Of a stretch of DNA of 64,000 bases, positions 35,901 through 48,400 are shown one piece after another. The notes under the pieces are model-generated. The model saw nothing but the letters and a program-made list of their open reading frames with translations. It did no database searches and was not told the DNA's origin. The translations under genes and the position numbers were made by a program. Numbering within the stretch: position 1 is the stretch's first letter; each line of letters starts with the position of its first letter. The stretch is from Butyriboletus loyo (taxonomy: Eukaryota > Basidiomycota > Agaricomycetes > Boletales > Boletaceae). The stretch is taken from positions 124,001 to 188,000 of the forward strand of contig JBBPSI010000025.1 of the NCBI GenBank assembly GCA_038093515.1. The letters run 5' to 3'.

Positions 35901-38900
35901 CACTCCGGACGCCTTCGATGCTGGGATCGCCATCCAACATGGCGAAGAGGTCTTCTACCAGTCGATCACCACCAATCCTCGACACTACTAGCGCATCCTT
36001 CTGGACAAGCTGATACAACGCATCAATCGCGGCGAGTCTAAGCTGTCGGCGGCTAGAACCAAGATACGTCCTAAAGCGTCCCACCGTTTCTGGGATATCT
36101 ACGTGTTCTGGGGCGAACATGAGTAGGTGTTGAGTGCATTTGATTGCCTCGATCAAAATAGTTTCGTCCTCTTCTAGCGAAAACTCCTGAACGAGATCAA
36201 GAACGAGCATTCGAGTTCGCGTTGACTCTTGAACGTCGGGTCCCAATATCGTGATGATGGCGTCAATTATACGGCATACGACAGGGAATGCCTGTAGGTC
36301 ACCACTAATGTTGGCATTATTGAGTGTCCCACCTTCGGTTTCGTGAGCATCAGACATATATATTTTGAGCAGCATTCCAAGGGTGCTCGGGACAAACGGT
36401 GCGAAAGTCAGGCTAGCAGCGTTTACGACCCTTGCCAATGCCGTCAGAGACCAGACGTGAACGAGCGGATGTGGGTCGTTGCTGAGTGACATCAGTATGT
36501 TCACCGTCGTCTTCAAAATCGGTGCAGCAGCAAGACCCCCGACATGATCGTAGAGGGCTGCGAAGGCCAGAGCACAGCCAGCGCGACCCTGCGGATCACG
36601 ATTGTTGACGATATGATCGACCAATACCTTCGCTTGACTCGACAAGAAAGCCGTTCCTGAGATGTTCGCCAGACGACCTAGGGAATCGCTGCTGGCTCGT
36701 CGTAGAAGGGGATCTCCATCAACAAGCGCGTCCTGTAGTTACGAAGGTTAAAAACGCGCAAATGTAGTAACTATTAATTACCTTCAGCAATGGAGCCAGA
36801 TGGGTGGTGACTTGAGAATGCCCAAGGGTCTCTTTTGCTTGGCGAGAGTGAGACTCCATTGCGCAACGAAGAGCGCGGGTAATAGCTATTACGCTGTTAA
36901 TAAGCACGGCTGCCTTTCGACCCGAGTTCTTTTCGAGTTTCGGGGACTTCACCGAGTCGACGAGCTGGGTCACGGTCCGGGTCACTGTAGCCAAGTCTTG
37001 TATGGGAAGTAATCGAGCGAACAGTTCAATTGAAGCATCCACAACAGCTGACGTAGCAGGTGGACAATCAATGATGGTACGATCATTGCTGGCGGGGATC
37101 GTCAGACATAATGAGAGCGTATCGTGCTCGCACGACCCAAGCACCGGGATACGTAACTAATGAAGTATTAGTTAACTATCGTTGCGGAACAAAGGCACGC
37201 ACGAGTAGATCCGTGAGGTCCTCAATCTGTTCTCGCATGGATTTTTCGGTCTCCAGTCCTTTGGAATGAGCCTCGGCTTCGTCGTTCACGATGTCCATTG
37301 TAGTTACTCCATGACCAAATCCATCAGCTGCCTGCCAAACAGTGGTGAAGGTGCCAGAAGAGGAAGCAATAGAGGCTTGCATCGCAGAAATGCCATCGCC
37401 CTCCGGTCCTGCAAAAACGGACATGGTGGACTGCAGCAGAGTAGACTGAACGGAGTCTGTCAATGTCGACGATCCCAATGTGGTAAAGCACTGGAACACC
37501 CTTCGACGAAGCAAGCTTTCTCTCATGCGAAGGGACGGGCCCTCCAGACCGGAGGACGATTCCTCCGGTGGCTGAGATGAAAATGCCGCGGTGAATGTGA
37601 GGGTATTACTTAACAAGGAGGAAATCCTTCGAGAAACGTCAAGGGTCACCAGAGGAGCATTATGAAGGAGAAAACATAGGATGGCGCCGAGTGCGCTCTC
37701 TCGGACGTGCAGCAGAAACTCCCACTCGGTGGCACTGTGACCGGGAACGCCGTCCTTGCTCGTTGGCTTTGGCAGCGCATTGCGCCAGAGCACCAAGAGC
37801 TGAGGAAGATGTGACCGAACAAAATTGGGCCCAAGCAACATCAACGAGGCGATCAGAATCCATGCAACTTCCACTTCAACGCCTGCCATCTGGATGTCGT
37901 GCTCACTCGCACGCTTGAGAAGGTTCGTGGCTGTATCGAGGACATTGGATGCAATGTCGAAGGAAACGTACAAAGGACGACGCGGGATGATTGCGACTAA
38001 CGCTGCCAAACCATAGGCACGTCCCAGTGCACGTCGATCAATATCAGAGGGCGCTGCTGGAGATTGTAGCGACTCTATGTCACGATGCAACGCCTCCGAG
38101 ATCGAGAGTATGGCTTTGGGCAAACGCAAGGGTGTCGAGAAACAGAAGCACCTGAGAGTCCAGCTTGCGTTTACACGAACTCCGTGACTAGGGTGGGTCA
38201 AGAGATTCAACAATGGCTCCGATATTGCGTCCTAAATAAATGTTGAGAGTGAGTATACTGCTAGGCTGAAAATCCCCCCATAGGGATCAGAGATCACAAT
38301 CACCTGAACAGGAGGAGGTGCATTGCCAAGTTGTTGCAACAACTCTGCAATCTCCTTCAAGACGATTACCAAAACGGTGGGATTTGGAGCTGTTTGTCCA
38401 GGCATGAGAGCCGGCCATCGTTTCGTATAAGATGATGCAAGTTCTTGGATTGCAGAAATTTGTCCTTGTTCGCTCAACATTCTAGTGGCAATAAGATCCC
38501 TGAGTAAAGCCCCGACCAACTTCTGGATGAATAGTCTGTCGTATCTCGTGGAACTATTCTTTGGGTTTGAGACGACCTCAGTCATGAGGTGATTGACGAT
38601 GAGGCCATAATTACTCTCCGCAAAGACAGCACCGAGCTTCGTCAACAAGGCGACGTAGAAATCGAAGATTCCCGCGCGTGCTTTTCGCGACAGCTGTGGT
38701 TTGTTGAAATGTACAGATAACTGTGACAGCATCTCTCCAGGAGTGAGGAGAGGCTTCATACTCTCTGAAACAGCAGGATTTGTCCCATCGTTATCTTCTT
38801 GTCCCTTGTTTCCCTTCTGCGGAGGATCAGGTGCAACGGAAACTCGGAGGACCTGTGTAGCCGCTAGCATGTGACCGACCAGTTGGGCGAGCGACTGCCT

Positions 38901-39933
38901 TGTCAACAGATCACTGCCATCCAGGCTTTTTATGCAAATTCCGACAACAGACTCGACGTCTGCGAGTGTTACTGATTCTTCTGGAGAGAACATGGCAATC
39001 AGGACCTGAAGTGATATGAGAACGGAGTCAGGAGTAAGGAAGCAAGGTACTCCACCCCAGCGGCCGCTCGTTGGACAGGAAGAACCTTGTCAGTTAGCCC
39101 ATTCTTCATGTTCTTAAGAGTATCTTTGGCGAGAGAATCTGACAATGCCTTCTTCGCTGAGCTCAAGGCTTTACGAAGCATAATCAAAGCATGAGAGCGC
39201 ATTTGAGGAGTCTGATCGAAAGACATCAGAGTTCGGGATGGAAACTGTATAATCGTTTTTCTTACACTGGAGGACCTGAAAGTTTTCACGGAGATGGTAG
39301 TGATTTCAGCCAGGAAAGACATGAACTGGAGAGATAACTTGAATGGAAGCTTCAGCAGCGAACCAGAGTTTCTGGACGTACCTGGGAACCAAAGGTGGCC
39401 ATAAGCTCGCCAATCGTCCAAAATGCTGCTCTAGTACCATTCAATGCGAAAACAACACGGCGTGGTGGGTCGAAAACTTACATCCGAAGTGGATTCTTAT
39501 CGATTTTCATATCCCCTGCAGTCTTTAATAGAGCTCGGAGCGTGTCAAATAGTGTCCTTGAGTCGCCTCGAGTATACTGGATGATGAAACATCTCGCTGC
39601 CAGGTTGCGCAGTCCGCGACCGGGTAGTGGATACTTGTCATTGCCACATACGACTTTGAGCAAGGTTTCTTCGACCGAAGGTTGTGTGGATTTTAGCTGA
39701 TCCTAGAAGGTGATGAGACCATGTGCGATTCATAGAAAGCATAAAGACCTACGACAGTAATCCCTCTGAGACTCTTCTCCAGAGCCGCGAGCCATTGAAA
39801 CAGATAAATCTGGCCATTATCACCAGCCAATTGGGCCTAAGAGTCGCAAATGTCTAAATCATAAAGGTCCAGCAAACTGATCACTGAATCCACGCACTTC
39901 GTCAATGAGTCCTATGACGACCTCCGAAGCCAT
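32991..39933 (-). CDS. HEAT-repeat protein, HEATR5/Laa1 family
   Basis: This is the largest minus-strand gene, roughly 2,000 residues of helical repeats with few introns. The ATG at 39933 gives MASEVVIGLIDEVRG, then LAGDNGQIYLFQWLAALEKSL, the conserved HEATR5 start. Further blocks include LFDTLRALLK, AFWTIGELMATFGSQ, and the long uninterrupted exons 38993-38232, 38213-37176 and 36645-35425. The last contains GRAGCALAFAALYDHVGGLAA, which is highly characteristic. The C-terminus reads LPTITLLLRPSQSPP and ends RPQISLRSF at 32991. Yeast Laa1 and human HEATR5 bind the AP-1 clathrin adaptor and help sorting between trans-Golgi and endosomes. Some internal exon boundaries between 33.2 and 35.1 kb are approximate. 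It seems intact. Confidence 0.88.
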
Positions 39934-40097
39934 TCCGAGATGAAGGACAATGACTTGTACTAATGTAATGAGCGTTTGTCACAACTCCGGAACCTGGTGG
40001 CAGTGCAATGACCTGGTGGAATGGAATGTACTTGGGTTGATTGAAGTAGGGAGACCAAACTAACGTCAGAGAGAACAAGGCGAGTGTTAAAGCGTAT

Positions 40098-42015
40098 CTA
40101 CTCTGTTTTGCTCCGCTCTCGAGCGACCAGTCGCTTCCCTTCCGTTATCCACCACACCCCAACGCACATAAGGCCCAAACCACCTCCCAACGCGACATGG
40201 GTAAGTACCGGCGTGGAGAACAATGCTCTACGGCCCAACCGTTGCACTTCCTCCACAAGGTTCTGTCTCGCTTCGTTATGAGTAATGGCGAAAAGGGATA
40301 GCACGACCATGCCGGAGAATGTCCACCCGGGAACCACGTTTGCAAGGGTCAGTTGGTGGGATTTCATCCTCTTTCGAAAGTATACGACTATGAAGGTTGC
40401 CGTGTACCATGTGCGCGCGGTGAGATTAACGATGTTGGCGTAAACGAGCGACGTATCACCGAATCCAAGGTCATATAACACACTTGCAGACAGTATATAG
40501 ATTATCGAGAAGGCGAGCATCCATCTGAACAGCGTGAGAACCATATGGTCCACCAAAAGACAAGCAACATACCGACTCTGTGTGCGCAAGTCTTGCGGGG
40601 TAGCAACGCTGGAATAGAACGCTTCTAGCCCTCCATTGAGAGCAAGAACTGGTATATACCATATCCATGCAGACAGCACTTTAGGCGCGCTCGTGGATGT
40701 ATACTGTGGAGGCAGTAGAAGTTGCAAGACAATGGGTAGGTATGAAGAACCAAAGGTTACGACGAGCATGGAGAAAGCGATTTGAACCGAAAGCAAAGAG
40801 GCAACCGCACTGGATGCTTGATTGAGTGCTCTCGAGTTATCTGGAGTTCCGGTCGTAGCTGGACACTCCTCTAACGTAATACCTGACAGAATTTTGGAGA
40901 AGTAGACTCGACACATTTCCTCAATCGGCTGAAAGACTATGCGTGCGACCAAAGACCCTGGAACGATAATACGAAAGCAATATCAGGTTGCGGATATTCG
41001 GAGACGTACCATAATTAACGGCAATTGCATAACCTCCTTGATCTTGAAGAGGGCTCCAATACGAGACCAGGAATTTGTCGCCCTCAGTGAGGAAATGTTT
41101 CACGATTGACTGAGATGTCATCGTCATCGAGAGGTGCAGTGCGTCAGGGTCAAAGTACTTGACGACCAAGTGACTCCACGGATTCTGCCTGTTCGATCAA
41201 TTTCAACATCAGAGGAAGCGAAAGCGAAAATGGTAAGTGACACACTTGGAGGTTTGCTGCTGCTCAGGCAGACTGGTTGGCCAAAGGCTTGATTCAGGAA
41301 ATTGCGACTTGTACACCCCAAATACGGTTGCACTGTATGCTAACTGACCGAGAGCGAATGCCATCAAAGCCAGCTCGCCCGAGTGCCGAGAATTGCTGTC
41401 GTAAAGCAATGTGAAGTAGGTTGTGATTGTTTTGACGATTATTCCGAGACCTTCAGCTCTCACTCGTACATTTGTGCGCACTTCACCCATGGCACTGGAG
41501 GAGTTAGGTAGATCTGTACCATAGTTTACGAATATATCTCACCGATTGTGCATTTGTTCGCTCAACAACTCACCGACTGCAGCAGTAGCATAACCGAATA
41601 ACGCAAAGTAAAAGTGGGGTTGACTTGCAACAGCTTCGCCGGCAAAGAATGCATAAAGCGTGGTGGTGACGAGTGTGGTCGGTAGGCCGAGGAAGAAAGG
41701 TAACGCTGCTAGATTGGCACACTGTGTTGCCGATATGGCTGTAGAAGGTTTGTCCACATCTCGCTGCGGCCAAACCCGAAGGAGGCTATTCCTGACACCT
41801 TCCCGACTCAGAAACAGGATGGTGCTCAAAATGAGCTCGAACTGGACAGCTACCGTGCCATAAGCTTGAGGCGAGGCGAGGCGAACAAGGCTTTGGTTGA
41901 GGACGAATGTAACCAATCGAGATACCAGTTGCAGGCCAATCAAAGACCGCGCTGATCCAAGCGACCGTGTCAGAAGCCGACTGTCACTGTGGCTAGCTGA
42001 CGGATCGGAAGGCAT
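40098..42015 (-). CDS. RFT1: RFT1, ER oligosaccharide-lipid translocation protein
   Basis: This multi-spanning ER membrane protein is needed for N-glycosylation, and belongs to the MATE/MurJ-like fold. The ATG at 42015 gives MPSDPSASHSDSRLL; another possible in-frame start lies at 42078 upstream. The first block, SLIGLQLVSRLVTFVLNQSLVRLASP with GTVAVQFELILSTILFLSREGVRN, is the RFT1 signature. Later blocks include LALMAFALGQLAYSATVFGVY, GDKFLVSYWSPLQDQGGYAIAVNYG, and VARIVFQPIEEMCRVYFSKIL. TM helices continue to the end, with VALGGGLGLMCVGVWWIT, and a basic tail. Stop at 40098; about 540 residues with about five introns. It lies tandem with HEATR5, 164 bp upstream of that gene's start codon. 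Confidence 0.92.
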
Positions 42016-43734
42016 GGCGACTTTGAAACGTCCTACGAAGATCTGGCAAGACCGTTGTATGGTCATGTTTAGGCTCATTCAATGGGCTTGGAACTCGTCT
42101 GTAAGTAACTTATAGTTGCCCGCGGAGAACAGGCTGCACGGGCGGACCATCTCAGAAAGATAGATCTGCAATCCGCCTGACTTGGGGTAGCTTCTCATGC
42201 AGCATTAAATGGATTCGTATGTCTTGTGGCAGGAGATGATCCGATCCAAATTTATGACCCCCAAAACATGGGCAACGCATCTATCGATCGAGGGTGGCGG
42301 CACTCTACACTTGTGAGGAAGTGGAAGAGCAAGGACTTCCGGTGGGGATGTTGGTGGGTAGCCTCTCGCCCGGCGTGGCTTATTCGGTCATCGCAAGAAC
42401 GTGCACTCAATTCACCCTTTACCGGCGGCGCAAATCATGATCATGGAGGAAGGCCATTGCCGTCGCCGTTCCGCCCGCACCATCAGGAAGGAACAACGAC
42501 AGATCCACACTTGTCGAGCTGGCCTGCGCGCTCAGCACATTCGGACATTATCAATCCCCCCAAACCCCGTACTATGTATGACCACCCTCAATCTCCGCCA
42601 TCATACATGCTGAGGAACGGGTTGCATGTGGCCGGTGACCGTTTCGGGAATTCACGCATCTTTGCTTGATCAGTTGCGCCCGGGAACGACCTCCTTAGAC
42701 AAGCTGGTCCCGGATCGTGAACACAGAGAAAACGCGGCCACGAATCCAACCGTTTGGATCCTTCAAGTTGGGAGTGAGTCGAGGTTGAACTCCTCGGATC
42801 AAATGCGTTGCGATCGGGCTACACACGTTGCAAGTTTGTAGGGTGATGGCACCACAAGAGACAAATGACGGCATTCCACGATACCCACGACCACCGGTCG
42901 AGAAGCCATCCAAGAATCTCTCTTTCTTGAACTCATCTTTGCGCCTCAGAAACAGACGTCGCGAGGAGACCATCATCTTGCCGCTGGGCCTCCGAGTAAT
43001 GTCTATGAATCGTCGAGATCCGAAGGACGTGTCATACGATGCCAAATTCCTGGGACGGACTACAGTCTGGTAACCGGCGCGAGGAAAAACCGAATATGTC
43101 TCGGAGCTCCTTACTGTAGCCTGTCACTCTCATGACCATAGCCGCGACGCCTCCGCGCGCCGCCTGTCGCACCTGCTCTCAGAATCAAAAGCCATCCTAG
43201 GATCAGGAGAATGGCGGTGCAAGGTCCTGGCAACGCCGCTGAGCAGTGGAGCCAGGGACCAAAAGCAGCGACCCTCCGGTTCGCAACAGCGAATTTCTTT
43301 TGTTTCCTGGATCGAGATCCGGAACTTCGGCCCAGCCTAGTGATGCGGGGTTGGCGGCTTACGGACTGTGCAGAGTGATACCGACGCTTTTGGTACGTAG
43401 CGCCCTTCGTCATTGCGTTCATATCCGTTGAGCATTTTAAATCGCTTCTAGTTCAGCGGCGGTCGGAACACGCACCAGTCTGCTCCAAGATAACGCAACA
43501 ACATTCGCCCGCTGGGCCGGCAGTAGGTATCAACAGTGCTGTAGTACTACAATATACAACAGGCATGGCATGGGTCGTGAGGCAGCATCTCATTCAACCT
43601 ACAACGTGTATACATAGCCAGAAAAAAAGAGAAAGGCATACGACATGTATGGTTAACGAGGAGAGCATGTGAGATAACCTAACCAAAAAAAAAAAACGAA
43701 TAGATGCAGTCTAGTTCAGACGGCGGCATCTCAT
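42016..43734. other. 1.7 kb region without a recognisable gene
   Basis: Between RFT1 and the Zn2Cys6 gene, I find no exon that belongs to a known family. A plus-strand frame at 42226-42669 begins with GTG, not ATG. A short ATG frame at 42846-43072 and a minus-strand ATG frame at 43422-43111 with one hydrophobic segment (PCTAILLILGWLLILRAG) are the only candidates. Neither has splice logic or a motif. A 12-base poly-A run is at about 43686. The region could hold a fast-evolving gene or be regulatory. Confidence 0.35.
43111..43422 (-). CDS. Possible small membrane-associated ORF (hypothetical)
   Basis: 103 codons from a true ATG at 43422. The N-terminal half is very basic, followed by one predicted transmembrane stretch (PCTAILLILGWLLILRAG) and an Arg-rich end. 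I recognise no family. The high GC content locally may create open frames by chance, so I list it only as a candidate. Confidence 0.15.
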   Translation of the reverse strand: MNAMTKGATYQKRRYHSAQSVSRQPRITRLGRSSGSRSRKQKKFAVANRRVAAFGPWLHCSAALPGPCTAILLILGWLLILRAGATGGARRRRGYGHESDRLQ

Positions 43735-44642
43735 CTAGTTCTCATCCCCGTGATCATTCCTCCCGTGATCATGCAACCCCCCGGCGGAAGCTGGCTTTCC
43801 GTAGAATTGGGTGAATGACGCGTATTGAGGCGGGGTCATCGCAATCTGGCCATCGGGACGATGAGGATGCACCATGTAGGACCCGTACGGCTGGGGAGCG
43901 TACGGGAGAAACGTGGCCGGATAGAATTGCGCCGGCTGCGCGTACCCCTGCTGTTCACCATCCTGTCCATGTCCGTTGTGGTTCGGCGGAGGGACGGGGG
44001 TGATGTAGAACTGGGGGTAGTAGGCTGGGGCCTCACCCGGTTTTGGGGTGGGTGGGGCCGGGAACTGCCCGTAGAATCCTGCCGCATAGCCTACTGGGGC
44101 TGCCATGTAGGGGGGCATAGGCGGGGACGCCGAGGGCGGGGGCATGCCTGGTGCAATAGACATGCTCTGCGGCTCTGGCGCGTCGGCAGTGTCGACGTTG
44201 GTGCCTGCGTGACATCAATCAAAGTCAGAAATGAAAGAAAGGGAAAGATGGCGCGGGGTTGACTGGACGGCGAGAAAGACGAAGACACACCTTTTCCATC
44301 GCGCTTCTTGTAGGGGCCACGTTTCACACCCTTTTTCCTCTCCTTTCGCTGAGAGTCAACGCACTCTTCAGCGATGCCGTACTTGACGCAGCGGAGGCAG
44401 GGACGGGCGTCGTCGCATTTCTTGCACGCTTTCTGACAGTTTGTGCATGCGTTCTTGACTTGCCTGCGCTTTGAACGGAGAGGCTGGGGAGGCACGAGAC
44501 CGGGTGGGAAAGGGTACATGTGCATGGGCATGCTTGAGTAACCACCGACGGGATGGACTGTCATTTGGGGCTGGAGGTCGGTGGATTGAGAATCCGGGAG
44601 GTCGTCGCCGTCGGGCGTCTGATTTCGCTCGACAGAGGACAT
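43735..44642 (-). CDS. Short Zn(II)2Cys6 regulator with Pro/Tyr-rich C-terminal half
   Basis: The ATG at 44642 gives MSSVERNQTPDGDDL. After a Pro/Met-rich stretch, a binuclear zinc cluster reads CTNCQKACKKCDDARPCLRC then C after nine residues. It carries one extra Cys between ligands 2 and 3. A very basic linker follows (QRKERKKGVKRGPYKKRDG). One intron (about 44195-44288, donor gtgtgt) separates this from a second exon rich in Pro, Tyr, Gln and Gly, ending HDHGRNDHGDEN at 43735. The DDARPCLRC pattern resembles the Ert1/Gsm1/Rds2 group of carbon-source regulators. This protein is only about 270 residues and lacks their PAS-like domain. Expected to bind DNA in the nucleus, with an activation-type low-complexity tail. 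Function otherwise unknown. Confidence 0.8.
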
Positions 44643-45493
44643 TGAGATGCTAGATGGAGCTGAGATTTGTGCTTTGAAAGGGCGCGGAGGGAAGCGTGGC
44701 GGGTGTAGGAGGTGATTGGGGAGGACGATGGAAAGAAGGGGGGGAGAAACAGGGAGAACGGATGGAGGACGATGCAAGGGCTGACGATTTGTGTATGATT
44801 TCGGTCAAGATTAAAGACTGCCGGGGCTCGGACACGCGTTTGACAAACTTGGCTCAGGGCGTCCGCGTTCTGTGGTTGACTTCACGTGGTGGGAGCCGAA
44901 GAGGCGATATTTGAACGGGGCGCGCCAACGGTGGTACCGCGGGGTGGGGAGAGGGGCTGGGAGGGAAGCGTAGCTGTGGAAGACATGGCAAACACGTCAG
45001 TTGGAGTAGGGTAACGCTGTCTGCAAACGTACGTCGAGGACGGTGGACGACGGGACTTTCGCTGAGCTCGGCGGACTGTCGGTTGATGGAGCTGATGAGA
45101 AAGCGGAGCAGTGTCAAGGCCCAGCGCTGAGTTCAGATCTCCACTACAAACATTCGACTCGACTTTCTAGCTACAAATCCAACTTGATTGTCTATTCAAG
45201 GAGACGTCGAGAACGAGAACGGAAAGTGGCCCAGTTTCGTCTCAGTAATAGCGGAGCGGCCATCAGGTGGCACAGCACAAATAACAGTCAACAACTCCCC
45301 GACTTTCTCTCCCCACGCCTCTTGCTCGTCGTCGCCAACGACGACCAGCTCCTGTCCCACTCGCCCCTCGACTCCATCAGCGTCGACGTAACACCTCCTC
45401 GTCCCCCTTTTCTTTCTCCTTCTCTTTCATTTTTCTCCCTTTTTCTTTCACCACGCCCTTGCTCCGTTTCGTCGACCTGTTGGTTTTCTCTGC
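44643..45493. promoter_or_regulatory. Divergent promoter region of the Zn2Cys6 gene and the DYRK kinase
   Basis: 850 bp between opposite start codons. A long pyrimidine tract (about 45390-45480: CTCCTCGTCCCCCTTTTC and further CT-rich sequence) precedes the kinase ATG. Such tracts are common in fungal promoters and 5' leaders. No exon is evident. Confidence 0.5.
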
Positions 45494-48400
45494 ATGTCTG
45501 CTCCCGCTGTAGCATACAGCCAGCACGACCATGATCCCCTGACGCTCGCTGTTCATCACCCACCGGACACCACTCTCCTCGTCGATGGCTCAGATTCCCT
45601 TCCCAGCGCACCCGTCCCTTCAGGTGGCAATGATGCCCACCCAAATCAAGTGCGTCTTTTTGTGTCTGCCCGCACGTCCTCTCTTGACGCGCACTCACGC
45701 CAGCTCCGCGTCCACATCTCGGAGCCAGCCTCTTCCCTCAGCTCGTTGCAGGTCGACGCAGACCAGAATACTCTCTCGCGCCCAGCATCCTCCTCCTCGT
45801 CTTTGGATCCTTATTACTTTGGCGCTCAGTCGCCGTCAGACTCCCCAGCCCAAGAACCAACCCTTCCGAGTATCACCCCCGAGACTCGCACCCACAATGA
45901 TTCGTCCTCGCCTCTGACACCCGTACGGGACCCCGCCAATATTGACCGAAATGGCCTCGTTGGAGTTGGAGAACTTGCTACCCCCCGCTGGGGTAGAGTC
46001 ATGCGGCGGGCCCAGGAAAATCCAGGCGACGACGATGATAATGCTGTCGGCGTTCTTCAAGAGGAAGACAGCGTCGAAGTCGTGGTCCCGAATATCGAGC
46101 CTGACGGTCCGGACAGTCCATGGACAATCGAAGCAGTTGATGGCGATTTGGATGATCAGGCTCAGGTTAGTTTTTTTTTTTCAACCGCTGGGGCATTTGT
46201 TGACATTCGCTCTTCCAGCGTGATGTCAAACCGTTGACACGTACAATTCGTTCTCGACGTTCAATGGCAGACGAGAGCGGCGGAGAAGAGATTCTCTACC
46301 CCCGTCAGCCTCATGGCTCAGACTTTTTGCATCCGTTCGACCGTGTAAACCTATCATCGCCCGAACTTCCTCCCATCGTTCCGCCTCTACCAACCGAGCA
46401 GTCTCTCTTGAGCGACGTATCTTCTTCACCCCCGAGCTCTTTCACTCCACTTACTCCTCTTCGTAAAGCAAAGAAACGCACGTCTGACGAGTTTGAGATG
46501 GATCAATCGGGATCGTTGCTTTCGAAACGTTCAAGTGTTTCTACGACCAAGGATCGCGGTCAGCCTGTTCCCAAAGAGGAGAAAGTTTCTTCCCTTCGTA
46601 AGCATCGTAGCACTGCGTCAACAGCATCAGCTAGCAGCGCTCGCGAGAGAGTACGGGAACGGCGCAGGGAGAGTCTGTCTGCCAACGCGTCAGTTAAATC
46701 CGCACCCTCCACTGAATCAACCCCGATTGCGATCCCTCCCCGCGTGGACCGTGAACGGAACACACACGGACGTCAACTTTCTGCCGGAGACTCGTCCTCC
46801 GGTCCTGATCCTGCTTCGGTGGCTCATCCTCGGCGTGTCCACACCACTGACTTTTCGCACTTGCCTCCTTCGCCTTCCACGACATCTATCCACCAGTTCC
46901 TCAAACATGCTGGCAGCGGTACAACCCCGCCCCACCACCCTTCTTCTTCATCAAACAAGGAGCCTTCTCATGGCCATCCTTCACCAAATGTTGCGCATTC
47001 CCTCCTCCGTGGAACTCAGGAAGGTTGGTCTAGTATGGATGACGACGCCCACGCCGAAGCCCTTCGCAAATTAGACGGATTGTCTGGAAAGACCGCTCGT
47101 GCGCGTGCGAGTGTGGGTAGTTTAAATCGGACGAGCGTGAGTCGACCTGGGACACCGGGAAGCACTACTGGGCGATCTGGTGTGCACTGGGAGGGCGTCG
47201 GAAGTGAGAGCGGCAAGATCAGCCGAAGAGGTAGCACCAAGGAAAAAGAGAGAAAAGAGGAGCCTCGTCAGCCGACATCAGGGCTTGGTATTTCCGGTCC
47301 TTCTGGAGATGTCGTTACCCAAGACGTCCACGAAGTACGGCCGGGCGCTCTCACGAGTGGGGATGAGCATCACAGCTCTTCGGGTCCTGAAAAACCCTCG
47401 AAAAAGCATGGGTTAATCGGTGCGCGCCTTAGCTTCACTCCTAAACGTGGATCTGCCTCCTCTACTACTTATACAAGCACCCCTACGAGCTCGCGGGATT
47501 CGGCATCTTTATCCATTGCTACTAGTGCGACCTCAGTTTCCGCTCCTTCCGGTTCAGGCAGGCACTCTACAGGCGTTGGAAAGGGCAGGCGTAACAGCGC
47601 GGGTAGTGACATTTCGAGTGTTTACTCTGGTGTTGATGGCGCGCTATACAAAGATCGTGCCGGATCACTTGCTGCCAGTGCAGAAGCTTTGGAGGAGGAT
47701 CGTGTTCCCCCAGTTCCTCCATTGCCAAAGGACTTGTCAAATTATCGTTCCCCTCCACAGTCTTCGCACGGCATTTCCTTTCCCCCTTCTGGAGCGGATG
47801 ATAACGAGGTTGATCGCGCGGTTTCTCTTGAGGTTCCCATGAGCTCGAAACCTTCAACTCACTCTCACGCTTCTCATTCTCACATGTTTGCGAATCAAGG
47901 AAGCCATTCTGCTCCTGAGTCTGCGCCACCTGTTACCAAGACGCCTTCAAAGAAATGGAGTTTCTCTAACGCGCTGAACATCAGGTTGACGAGCTCGCCT
48001 TCTACCTCCTCGATGAAAGACAAGGACCATTCATCATCAAATAGCAAGACGGCTAGCTTCCCGTTGAGTCCACGTTCAATGCAAAGCTTCAGTCAGCAAC
48101 TGCGCAAGTCCACGTCGAGGGAACTCGCCCTCTCACCTCCTGTGGTTCCTACTACATCATGGTCGCCCATCCAGCCCGATGCGATGACGTCCGCCGCGTC
48201 CCTCGCCTCACTATCCTCTGTCGGATCTACCCGTGGCCCGAAATCACCCGCTATCCTCTCTGCCAAGACACTCGATCGCGAAAGGGGATTTCCTAGTCGT
48301 CCCGGAACCGGCTCTAGCGGTAGCAATAATACGACTGGATTGTCTGCTCCACAGAACGCGCCCCTCAGCCCAGCTTCTTCTATACGGAGACATCAATCTA

